This document shows, in pieces, positions 9,026 to 17,161 of a stretch of DNA of 64,000 bases. This stretch comes from Ardenticatenaceae bacterium (lineage in GTDB: Bacteria > Chloroflexota > Anaerolineae > Promineifilales > Promineifilaceae). The stretch covers positions 35,657 to 99,656 of the forward strand of contig JACKBU010000020.1 in assembly GCA_020634395.1 (NCBI GenBank), written 5' to 3'. The notes under the pieces were generated by a model. The model saw only the letters and a program-made list of their open reading frames with translations, was not told the origin of the DNA and ran no database searches. Each line of letters opens with the position of its first letter. Position 1 is the stretch's first letter. Made by a program: the position numbers and the translations under genes.

Positions 9026-9425
9026 GTTGCTCTCCTTTTTCTTAAAAGTAATACCAATAAAAAATTGAATGATTGCTAATAAATAGGAGTGCCTGTTGTG
9101 GAGCAAATAGGCGCATTCTTCAGAACTCAATAATGTTGGTTACAGAAAATCAAAACGTGTTTTCTTACGGTATACAAATACCTTTTGGGCATAATTTCTT
9201 ATGCCTTCCTAATTTTCGCATACTTTTGTGTTGAACAATATAGGTACAAATTCTCATCGACATTTGATTTTTTAGCGAACTACATTATCGTGCCAAATGG
9301 TGGAAACGTTGACCGAGTGGAGATCGATGATAATCAGAACTCAACCATTTCGATTTCGAATTTCGTCCATATTTGAGTTCACCAACAGCATCGAATATGT
9401 TTAGTATCCACGATCCGGATATGCA
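9026..9425. other. AT-rich spacer with clustered GAACTCAA boxes
   Basis: This spacer upstream of the giant surface-protein gene is clearly AT-richer than the rest. GAACTCAA occurs at 9123-9130 and 9337-9344. Its complement TTGAGTTC occurs at 9373-9380, and also at 8983-8990 inside the small ORF. The pair at 9337/9373 forms an 8-bp inverted repeat. A 63-codon plus-strand frame (9185-9376) has no support. The region probably holds the promoter of the minus-strand gene. Confidence 0.4.
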
Positions 9426-9718
9426 GTGTCTCTACCAAGTTTTGCAAAATTTCGACGCTGCCTGCCATGCGGTAATACTGAACTGCGCCACTATCTCACC
9501 CGCCTGGTGCGCAAAAGCTGCTGCTTTTCGAGTTGTTTAACCTGGTTGACGCGCCCATGTCAAAGCGTTTGCCCACGCTTGGAACCAACGGCAGCTACAC
9601 AATCGAGCATGTGTTGGCTGAACCTGATAAAAGGCCCGACATCTTAACCTGGCCATTCCATTTGCCAGACAGTAAAGAAGTCCCAAAAAGACGTTTCTTT
9701 TTACAATCTCTGCCTTAG
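9426..9718 (+). pseudogene. Decayed coding fragment, possibly IS1-type transposase C-terminus
   Basis: Short overlapping plus-strand frames look like remnants of genes. One contains NTELRHYLTRLVRKSCCFS, which resembles the R-YL-R--RK--C-S ending of IS1-family (InsB-like) transposases. A second frame, downstream and shifted, carries a proline-rich segment I do not recognise. There are no terminal inverted repeats and no full transposase. Low confidence; it may be chance. Confidence 0.25.
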
Positions 9719-9750
9719 CGGATGTTTACGGCCGTTTATGACAGACACTC

Positions 9751-12700
9751 TTAACGGGCGATAAGCGGCAGGTAGATAAAACGGCTGATAACGGTCTGCC
9801 CCTCAGCATAGTTGTTCAAAGTTTCCAGCTCCACGCCGGTGTACGCTGGCTGGATATAGGCTGTGCTGTGCAACGTGCTGTACGGAACGGCCGTAGGCGA
9901 TATCTGCAACAAAACAGACAAGGTGACCGGATCACTCTTAGCCGGCACATCTTCTAACGTCCACACCAACGGGGACGTGGAAACAGGCGGCGGACTGGCG
10001 CTGATAAACGAGAGTTCGGCAGGCAGCGTATAGGTCAACACTGCTCCACTGGCTACGGCCCCTCCCCGGTTTCCATAGACCAGAGTATGCTCAATGATCT
10101 CACCTGGCAGGCCGCTGGTGCTGCTGCCGCTCACCCACAGGTCAGGATGTGTGGTGCCAAGGGATACATCATCAACGAAGGCCCAGGTATTAGGGGTCTG
10201 TTGTTTCTGCTGCAGGCGAAATATGAGGGTGACCACTCGCCCTTTCCAGGGAGACAGGTCGAACCATTGGTGCTGCCACCCTGTCACCACCTGCGATTGT
10301 TTCAGTAATCTGGAAACCTGGCCGTCATCAAGCAAGATGTCAAAGGAGTTTTGTTCATCAACAAACAGACTATTGTATGAATAGAAAAATGAGAGGAGTG
10401 GCGTTTCCATATCTGCAGGAATTGAAATAACCTGCGACATCGCCCACACGCTGTCCTGCAGAACCCGCGCGGGTCCTATACACAGTAGTTGGTTATGCTG
10501 CGTCCAATCCAGAGCAAATAAATAAGGATCACCCTTTTGTCCTACGGCAAACCCTAAGTAGTTTAGATTAGGCAGGCTCTTCTGAAGAATCTTATTGCCT
10601 TCTGCATCTACCAGAACATATAGGCTTTCTTCCCATCCTTGTTCAAAAAAGTGGAGTTTCCCGGTCCCATCAACAAGAAGTTTAATCTGATAGACTGGGA
10701 ATTCCGTCAATCTGAACTCCGTAAAGTTCAGAGAACGCCGATTAGTCCGAGCATAGCGTACCTGTTGGTCTTCCACCCAGGTGACGTGCAGGTTCCCCTG
10801 TGCGTCCAGCTGCGTTTCCACTTCGTTGGCGATGCCGAGGGCGCCCAGTCCGACACTTGTGGACCACTGACCGGCCGTGCGGCGCATGTAGTAAAAGGGT
10901 TTCTTATTGGACGAAACCTCTAGTTCGTATATAAGGTGGAGAGTGCCATATGCATCGACATCTAACGATATGTCAAAGCCGGGTGGGTTGTACTGGTCGG
11001 CGTAAAACGTAACCTGTCCCGTGGGCGACCACTGTCCATCGGACGCCCGGGAACGATAGAACAGGTTTGCACTGGGAACGACCGTTTCGCGCGCCATCCA
11101 AACAAAATGTACGGTGCCGTTTGGTTCAATTGCCAGGTCTGGCATATACAACCAGGTCTTGAACCAATCAGCTCCAAACGATTCAGCGATGGTTTCGATA
11201 TTAGACCATGTACCGTTGGTGTTGCGCCGGGCATAAAGTAGGCGCCACTGATAATCTGCTGTTCTGTGCATCCAGGTAGCATGGAGCACGCCATCCGGAG
11301 CAAATTTAAAGTTTACCTGGCGAGAGTCAGTGCCCTCTCCGGGAAACTCGTTAAAGTGATACTTTCTTAACGGCTGCCAGACGCCGGCCGGCGACCGTTC
11401 ATAGTAGCACAGCCACTCATCATAAGGCGTGGATAGGCTGTTTTCCGCAACCCAGGTAAGCTGTACTGTTCCGTTGGCTTGCACCTGCATCCTGGAGAGC
11501 GCTGCGAATTGGATCTGACAGTCTGTATCCAGTGGCAGGTGCTTAGGGGCACTCCATCCACCATTGGGCTGTTGCTGGGAGTAGGTCCATTGCCCTGCTT
11601 CTTGCCAAAGAGCGTGAATAGTGTTGTCGCCGCCAATAGCCGTTAGGAGGCCATAACCTGATGCCTGATCCGATAAAGTTTGAGGGTCGCCGAACAGGCG
11701 AACCGTTCCGAACTGAACAGACTGCTTCCCGGTATGCAGCATGGTGTCGGTAACCACGGGCGTCGCGCTGCCATAGAGGGTCCAATCCTCTGCCAGCGAC
11801 TCGGCCTCAAAACTTCCATTGTGAATGATGTCGTTGGCCGGAGGCAGGGCGACGTGAACGTTGACGTCTGGCCCTGACGGATAGCTGGTGAACGGGAGAA
11901 GACCATAACCTGGTTTACTCAGCGTGGCGCTGTAAACGGCACTGGCATCGGCGATATAGCCACCGAATACGCCTTCACTGTTGCTGAACGCACTGTTTAT
12001 GGACTGTGGTGAGGTCTGGAGGGACGCCGCACCGACAGGTGTCCCGGCATTATCATGCACCTGCCCGATGATACCCCACTGATACAAAGTCGTCGTAGTG
12101 TCATCATCTAGCGGCCAGGATTCAAGATTTTGGGCCTGGTCACGGCCGCGACTGCGCAGGCCAATAACATCGCCGGACTGCCCGGTAATTTCCAGAAGCG
12201 ACGTTGACAGATCTGTGGCCTGGAGCCAGTCTATCCAGGGTCCACTGTTGAAGCGATACTGCAAATCGTAGGAGCTGATGCCTGAACCACCCAGATCGGC
12301 ACCGCTCCAGGAAACGGTCAGATTGCCTACGTCAGCACGGGTGAAGGGCGGGACTGGCAACACGGCCGTTTGTGGTGGCAGCGCTTCAACTGTGGTTGTC
12401 GGGATGGTCGGTGACCAGGCTGACACGTTATAGGCATTATCGCGCGCCCGAATCCGAAATGCGTACTGTTGGCCGCCTACAGCTGGATAAGTCGACATGA
12501 CTTGTGACGTGTTATCAAGCCACCTGACCCAATCGCCGCCGATGCCGACTTTTACCTGGACATCATACCCCATCATACCCGCGCCGCCTGCATCACTGCC
12601 TGCCCAGTGAACAGCGACTGGCGCCGGCGAAGTGTCGGGCAGTGGGTATAAGGCTGACACAGGAGCGACACCATCTTTTGTTTGCCAATCCGGATTCCAA

Positions 12701-13692
12701 TCCACACCGCTGCTGCTTAGCCGCACCGTGCTGTTCTGCTGCAAATAAATGGCATCGAGATAAGCATCTATCCAGTACCAGGCACCCTGGTAGTAAGTGA
12801 AGCTGATGAGAGTATAGGCAATATAACGGCCGTCAGGAGACCAGCTGTGAGCCCAGGCATCAACCTGACCGTAAGGGTTATACGCTATTTGCTGGTTGGT
12901 GCCGTCGGCATCCATTGTCCACAGCTCTTGCCAACCATCATTGTCTGCGTCAGCGTCGTAGGCAATTTTACGGCCGTCCGGAGACCACACAGGATTGTAA
13001 CTATAGCTCTGGCTGGATAACTGGGTGATGGCAGATCCATTGGCGTTCATCACGTAAATGAAAAGCTGGCCCGAGCGGCTAGAGTTAAAAGCGATTTTTG
13101 TGCCGTCCGGCGACCAGGACGGGTAGCCGTCATAGCCTGCGTGTGTTGTCAGGCGTGTTTGGCCAGACCCATCGGCATTCATGACATAAACTTCAGCCTG
13201 TCCATCACGGTAAGATTGAAAGGCAATTTTACTACCATCTGGCGACCAGGCCGGATATGTATTGTCGCTGCCAGTGAACGTCAGGCGCCTCACTCCTGAG
13301 CCATCGACGTTCATGCTGTATATTTCGTATACGCCATCTCTCTTGGAGGCAAAAGTAATTTGTGTCGCTCCTCGGTTGAGACGAGGTGACATGTCAACGG
13401 CGCCATGAGTGGTCAGGCGTACTTCACCAGAACCGTTGTCGCTGCTTGTGTAAATTTCCCAGTTGCCATCTCGATAGGACTGAAAGACGCGTTTGCTCCA
13501 GGGAAGGATAACGCCAGTCTCTGTGCTATTGGTTGTATCTTGCTCCTCGCGGATGGGCGATAGGCGTTCCAGTTCTTCGATGTTGCGAGGGGGTCGAGGT
13601 GATGGTTGCTGAGTGGATACAACCTGCGTGGTGACCGCAAAAACAGCTATTAACAAAGTCAAGAATATTCCCAACTGAAATCTGTGAAACAT
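9751..13692 (-). CDS. Large exported PD40 beta-propeller / Ig-like protein with YLPLIAR tail
   Basis: A 1313-residue secreted protein. Residues 1-30 form a signal peptide. TolB-like PD40/WD40 repeats (WSPDG-K-AF pattern, at least six) span about 75-340. Two fibronectin-III-like segments follow at about 345-540, a carboxypeptidase-regulatory-like fold at about 545-610, then a long region of BNR/sialidase-like strands. A DUF11-like domain lies at about 1190-1290. The chain ends in YLPLIAR. From memory, a C-terminal YLP(L/I) tail is frequent in exported Chloroflexota proteins; its function is not known to me. AGGAGG precedes the ATG. No catalytic residues are evident, so a binding or scaffolding role outside the cell is likely. 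Confidence 0.8.
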   Translation of the reverse strand: MFHRFQLGIFLTLLIAVFAVTTQVVSTQQPSPRPPRNIEELERLSPIREEQDTTNSTETGVILPWSKRVFQSYRDGNWEIYTSSDNGSGEVRLTTHGAVDMSPRLNRGATQITFASKRDGVYEIYSMNVDGSGVRRLTFTGSDNTYPAWSPDGSKIAFQSYRDGQAEVYVMNADGSGQTRLTTHAGYDGYPSWSPDGTKIAFNSSRSGQLFIYVMNANGSAITQLSSQSYSYNPVWSPDGRKIAYDADADNDGWQELWTMDADGTNQQIAYNPYGQVDAWAHSWSPDGRYIAYTLISFTYYQGAWYWIDAYLDAIYLQQNSTVRLSSSGVDWNPDWQTKDGVAPVSALYPLPDTSPAPVAVHWAGSDAGGAGMMGYDVQVKVGIGGDWVRWLDNTSQVMSTYPAVGGQQYAFRIRARDNAYNVSAWSPTIPTTTVEALPPQTAVLPVPPFTRADVGNLTVSWSGADLGGSGISSYDLQYRFNSGPWIDWLQATDLSTSLLEITGQSGDVIGLRSRGRDQAQNLESWPLDDDTTTTLYQWGIIGQVHDNAGTPVGAASLQTSPQSINSAFSNSEGVFGGYIADASAVYSATLSKPGYGLLPFTSYPSGPDVNVHVALPPANDIIHNGSFEAESLAEDWTLYGSATPVVTDTMLHTGKQSVQFGTVRLFGDPQTLSDQASGYGLLTAIGGDNTIHALWQEAGQWTYSQQQPNGGWSAPKHLPLDTDCQIQFAALSRMQVQANGTVQLTWVAENSLSTPYDEWLCYYERSPAGVWQPLRKYHFNEFPGEGTDSRQVNFKFAPDGVLHATWMHRTADYQWRLLYARRNTNGTWSNIETIAESFGADWFKTWLYMPDLAIEPNGTVHFVWMARETVVPSANLFYRSRASDGQWSPTGQVTFYADQYNPPGFDISLDVDAYGTLHLIYELEVSSNKKPFYYMRRTAGQWSTSVGLGALGIANEVETQLDAQGNLHVTWVEDQQVRYARTNRRSLNFTEFRLTEFPVYQIKLLVDGTGKLHFFEQGWEESLYVLVDAEGNKILQKSLPNLNYLGFAVGQKGDPYLFALDWTQHNQLLCIGPARVLQDSVWAMSQVISIPADMETPLLSFFYSYNSLFVDEQNSFDILLDDGQVSRLLKQSQVVTGWQHQWFDLSPWKGRVVTLIFRLQQKQQTPNTWAFVDDVSLGTTHPDLWVSGSSTSGLPGEIIEHTLVYGNRGGAVASGAVLTYTLPAELSFISASPPPVSTSPLVWTLEDVPAKSDPVTLSVLLQISPTAVPYSTLHSTAYIQPAYTGVELETLNNYAEGQTVISRFIYLPLIAR

Positions 13693-13870
13693 TGGCTCCC
13701 CTCCTGGCGAGTTCCTTTATGGTGAGATCAGATTGATAAGGAAAATACGCTGTGAGTATAGCGAAATCACCCCATGATACGAAGTTACCTACCTCATGGA
13801 TTTCTTGTGATTTTCGTAATAGGATGTCCGGACAATGATTGAACAGGTCTATGCTCAATTCAGGAGAAAG

Positions 13871-13981
13871 ATGAGGACAAACAACGGTTATAACAACGGC
13901 CGTGCGGCCAACGACGATTACACTGGCTTCACCTATGAGCTGGAAGAGCCTATCGCTGTCAAGGGATCTTCTGTCACCTAA
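13871..13981 (+). CDS. Possible 36-residue small protein
   Basis: The ATG at 13871 sits five bases after AGGAG. The frame encodes 36 mostly polar residues, rich in Asn, Gly and acidic side chains, and stops at 13981 just before the promoter of the ArsR gene. One ACGGCCGT copy lies inside. It could be a small protein or the truncated end of an older gene. No homologue known. Confidence 0.3.
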   Translation: MRTNNGYNNGRAANDDYTGFTYELEEPIAVKGSSVT

Positions 13982-13995
13982 TTACCCGATCGGCC

Positions 13996-14024
13996 TTGAC
14001 ATTTTGCCCAAAGTCATTTACTAT
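13996..14024 (+). promoter_or_regulatory. Sigma-70-type promoter of the ArsR-SRPBCC-UvrA cassette
   Basis: TTGACA (13996-14001), a 17-bp spacer and TACTAT (14019-14024) make one of the best promoters in the window. Transcription should start near 14031, inside the palindromic operator. Confidence 0.75.
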
Positions 14025-14040
14025 TTAACTAATTAGTTAA
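14025..14040. promoter_or_regulatory. 16-bp palindromic operator, likely ArsR binding site
   Basis: TTAACTAATTAGTTAA is a perfect palindrome immediately after the -10 element, covering the expected start site. It lies 18 bp before the gene of an ArsR-family repressor. Such AT-rich palindromes at the start site are typical autoregulatory ArsR operators, so the cassette is probably self-repressed. Confidence 0.7.
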
Positions 14041-14058
14041 TTAAGAGGTTTTCTGACT

Positions 14059-14391
14059 GTGAATGATCCACTTAGCCTGATCTTTGCCGCTCTGGCCGAC
14101 CCCACCCGCCGGGCCATGCTGGAGCGGCTTTCGCAAGGCCCAGCAACTGTCAAGGAGCTGGCCGAGCCGTTCGAGATTAGTCTGCCAGCCATTTCCAAAC
14201 ATCTGAAGGTGTTGGAGTATGCCGGACTGATCGAGCGCGGGCGCGAAGCGCAGTGGCGCCCCGCACAGCTGCATGCCGCGCCGCTAAAGGATGCTGCGGA
14301 ATGGCTGGAGATCTACCGTCAGCACTGGGAAGAAAATCTCGATCGGCTTGATGATTATTTACGCAAACTCCAGGAAGAACATAAAAGTTAG
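14059..14391 (+). CDS. ArsR-family winged-helix transcriptional regulator
   Basis: A 110-residue regulator with a winged HTH at about residues 5-85. It has the start typical of SdpR-like/AHSA1-linked ArsR proteins (DPTRRAMLERL). No metal-binding Cys motif is present, so it is not a classic metal sensor. The start is GTG, 10 bases after AAGAGG. It heads an apparent operon with the SRPBCC and UvrA-like genes. It probably represses its own promoter through the 16-bp palindrome. Confidence 0.9.
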   Translation: MNDPLSLIFAALADPTRRAMLERLSQGPATVKELAEPFEISLPAISKHLKVLEYAGLIERGREAQWRPAQLHAAPLKDAAEWLEIYRQHWEENLDRLDDYLRKLQEEHKS

Positions 14392-14441
14392 TTCCTTGCC
14401 TGGATGCCTAAAATTACGATTCAATAAAAGGAAAACACAGG

Positions 14442-14894
14442 ATGACAGATACAACAAAAGAAAGGGAAATCGTCGTTACACGCCTGCTCGACGCACCGCG
14501 CGAACTCGTTTTTGCAGCATTTACCGAACCAGAACACATCGAACAATGGTGGGCGCCGAAAGGAGCAACCACACACGAGATCAATGTAGAACCTGGTGGT
14601 CTCTGGCGCTACAGCCAACCGACCCGCAGTGGCTCCCTCAGTCCGTTCAAAGTCCAGTTCATCGAACTCGAAAAGCCAACACGGCTAGTTTACGACTATG
14701 GCACTGACGCGGCGAACGCCCCCGATCCCGTGCGCACCACCGTCACCTTTGAGGAAGAGGATGGGAAAACCAAAGTCACCCTGCAGCTGATGTTCGCTAC
14801 AGCAGCCGAGCGCAAACAAGCTGTGAAGTACGGCGCGATCGTCGGCGCCATGCAGGCCCTGGAAGAACTGGCCGATTATCTGGCCACGATTTGA
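14442..14894 (+). CDS. SRPBCC / AHSA1-like ligand-binding protein
   Basis: A 150-residue START/SRPBCC-fold protein of the AHSA1 family. It opens with a strand and (F/V)xAFTEPEHIEQWWAP, the hallmark of the family, and closes with the long helix around GAIVGAMQALEEL. These proteins bind hydrophobic small molecules in a deep cavity and are often encoded directly after an ArsR regulator, as here, where they may deliver or detoxify the inducer. AGGAAAACACAGG upstream could serve as the ribosome binding site. The next gene begins 11 bp after its stop. Confidence 0.88.
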   Translation: MTDTTKEREIVVTRLLDAPRELVFAAFTEPEHIEQWWAPKGATTHEINVEPGGLWRYSQPTRSGSLSPFKVQFIELEKPTRLVYDYGTDAANAPDPVRTTVTFEEEDGKTKVTLQLMFATAAERKQAVKYGAIVGAMQALEELADYLATI

Positions 14895-14905
14895 GTGAGG
14901 CAAGA

Positions 14906-17134
14906 ATGGTAGAAGGCAAAAAGCAAGAATTTATCGAGATCCGCGGCGCGCGCGAAAATAATCTGAAAAACGTCACGCTGCGGATTCCCAAACGCCAGAT
15001 CACCGTGTTCACCGGCGTGTCCGGCTCTGGCAAGTCGTCCCTCGTCTTCGACACCATCGCCACTGAAGCGCAGCGCCAGCTGTACGAGAACTTTAGCATG
15101 ATGGTGCGTACCTTCCTGCCCCGCTACTCCCAGCCGGACGCCGATGCGATTCGCAACCTGGGCATGGCCATTGTCGTCGACCAAAAGCGGTTGGGCGGCG
15201 GTTCACATTCAACGCTGGGCACGATTACGGATACCTATACCTTGCTGCGCCAGTTGTTCGCGCTGGTTGGAGAACCGTTAATCGGCTACGCCAACGTCTT
15301 TTCGTTCAACGAACCCTTCGGCATGTGCCCGGAATGCAACGGGATAGGGCGCAAGCTGCAGCCCATCGTGGAAAAATTCTACGATCCGGATAAATCACTG
15401 AACGAAGGAGCGCTGCAGGGGCCAATCTTCGACGAGAGCATCTACCCGACCAGCGGCTACTTCGACAACGATAAGAAGCTGGCCGACTTCACCGAGGCGG
15501 AGATGGATTTGCTGCTCTACGGCGAGGAACAAAAGTTTGAGTATGACGGCATGAACCGCACCTACCGCGGCGTGATCACCAATTTCGTGCGCGCCTACAT
15601 CGAGCGCGACCTGAAGACGCGCTCCGAGAAAACGCAGGAGAAGATCAGGCAGTATCTCATCGAAGGACCCTGCCCAGCCTGCAAAGGGGCACGCCTGAAT
15701 AAGTCTGTGTTGAGCTGCAAGATTAACGGCCGTAACATCGCCGAACTTTCCACAATGGAAGTAGGGGAATTGATCAATGTCATCAAAGCGATTAAAGAGC
15801 CGGAGGCCAAAGAAGTTGTGGCCGACCTGGTACGCCGTCTGCAAAACCTGATTGACATCGGTCTGGAGTATCTGACGCTTAACCGTGAGACGGACACACT
15901 TTCCGGCGGTGAAGGGCAGCGCGTCAAGCTGGTGAAACATCTGGGCAGCAGCCTGATCGACGTCATGTACATCTTCGACGAGCCAAGCGTGGGGCTGCAT
16001 CCGCGCGATATCCACCGGCTCAATGAACTGCTGCAAAGACTGCGCGACATGGGCAACACGGTGCTCGTCGTTGAGCACGACCCGGACGTGATCAAGGTGG
16101 CCGACCACATCGTGGACCTCGGCCCGCACGCGGGAACGCAAGGCGGCGAGATTGTCTATGAAGGCAGTTATGACGGTCTGCTGGAGGCGGACACATTGAC
16201 GGGCACCTTCATGAAAGAGGAAATGCCCATCAAGCAGGAATTCCGCGAGGGCAAAGCGCAGTTGCAGTTAAAGAAGGTGAGCCTCCATAACCTGAAGAAT
16301 GTCAGCGTGGACATCCCGGTGGGCGTGCTGACGCTGGTGACCGGCGTGGCTGGCTCGGGCAAGAGTTCGCTGATCAGTGAGGCCTTCGTGGCACAGTTCC
16401 CGGAGGCGATTGTGGTGGACCAAACGGCCGTGGGCACCAATCCCCGTTCCAACCCGGCCACCTACACCGGCATTATGGATGATATACGCAAGGCCTTTGC
16501 CAAGGCCAACAAGGTGGATGCCGGCTTATTCAGTTTCAATTCCAAGGGCGCCTGTGACAACTGCAATGGCCTGGGCGTGGTCTACACCGATCTCTCCTTT
16601 TTTGAACGGGTGAAATCACCCTGCGAAGTGTGCGGCGGCAAGCGCTTTAAGGATGAGGTGCTGGATTACAAGCTGGACGGCAAAACAATTGTGGATGTGC
16701 TCGATATGACCGTCAGGCAGGCGCTGGACTTCTTCACCATCCCGGAAGTGACGCGCACACTACAAACGATGAGTGACGTCGGCCTGGACTACCTGACGCT
16801 CGGCCAGCCGCTGGACACACTCTCCGGCGGGGAGTGCCAGCGCATCAAGCTGTCCAGTGAGCTGCGCAAGGAAGGCAGCATCTACGTGATGGACGAGCCG
16901 ACGACGGGCCTGCACAAGGCGGATACGGCTCACCTGCTGGAAATCCTGAACAAGCTGGTGGACGGCGGCAACACGGTAATCGTGATTGAGCACAACATGG
17001 ATGTGGTGCGCAACGCCGATTGGGTGATTGACCTGGGGCCGGAAGGCGGCAGTAAGGGCGGGCAGGTGATGTTTGCCGGCACGCCGGCTGACCTGAAGCA
17101 GGCCAAGCAGTCGCTCACGAGTCAATATATATAA
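14906..17134 (+). CDS. UvrA-like ABC ATPase (short UvrA2/DrrC-type)
   Basis: A 742-residue soluble ABC protein with two nucleotide-binding halves. Walker A motifs are at about residues 37-45 (GVSGSGKSS) and 481-489, LSGGE signatures at about 332 and 638, and zinc-binding CxxC pairs at about 141, 255, 550 and 572. Bona fide UvrA has about 940 residues; this short form fits UvrA2-like proteins that lack most of the UvrB-binding region. Those are linked to drug tolerance (DrrC type) more than to core excision repair. I chose the ATG at 14906 behind GTGAGG; a TTG at 14891 overlaps the previous stop. Its partners suggest defence against a DNA-binding or hydrophobic toxin. Confidence 0.88.
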   Translation: MVEGKKQEFIEIRGARENNLKNVTLRIPKRQITVFTGVSGSGKSSLVFDTIATEAQRQLYENFSMMVRTFLPRYSQPDADAIRNLGMAIVVDQKRLGGGSHSTLGTITDTYTLLRQLFALVGEPLIGYANVFSFNEPFGMCPECNGIGRKLQPIVEKFYDPDKSLNEGALQGPIFDESIYPTSGYFDNDKKLADFTEAEMDLLLYGEEQKFEYDGMNRTYRGVITNFVRAYIERDLKTRSEKTQEKIRQYLIEGPCPACKGARLNKSVLSCKINGRNIAELSTMEVGELINVIKAIKEPEAKEVVADLVRRLQNLIDIGLEYLTLNRETDTLSGGEGQRVKLVKHLGSSLIDVMYIFDEPSVGLHPRDIHRLNELLQRLRDMGNTVLVVEHDPDVIKVADHIVDLGPHAGTQGGEIVYEGSYDGLLEADTLTGTFMKEEMPIKQEFREGKAQLQLKKVSLHNLKNVSVDIPVGVLTLVTGVAGSGKSSLISEAFVAQFPEAIVVDQTAVGTNPRSNPATYTGIMDDIRKAFAKANKVDAGLFSFNSKGACDNCNGLGVVYTDLSFFERVKSPCEVCGGKRFKDEVLDYKLDGKTIVDVLDMTVRQALDFFTIPEVTRTLQTMSDVGLDYLTLGQPLDTLSGGECQRIKLSSELRKEGSIYVMDEPTTGLHKADTAHLLEILNKLVDGGNTVIVIEHNMDVVRNADWVIDLGPEGGSKGGQVMFAGTPADLKQAKQSLTSQYI

Positions 17135-17161
17135 AAAAAGGAGTTGTAAGCGACCGGCACA

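Noticed and set aside
9185..9376. 63-residue ORF in the AT-rich spacer
   Set aside because: No ribosome binding site and no family pattern; likely a chance reading frame.
14291..14707. 138-residue ORF overlapping ArsR and SRPBCC
   Set aside because: Out-of-frame shadow of two well-supported genes, rich in Arg and Thr as expected for a shadow.
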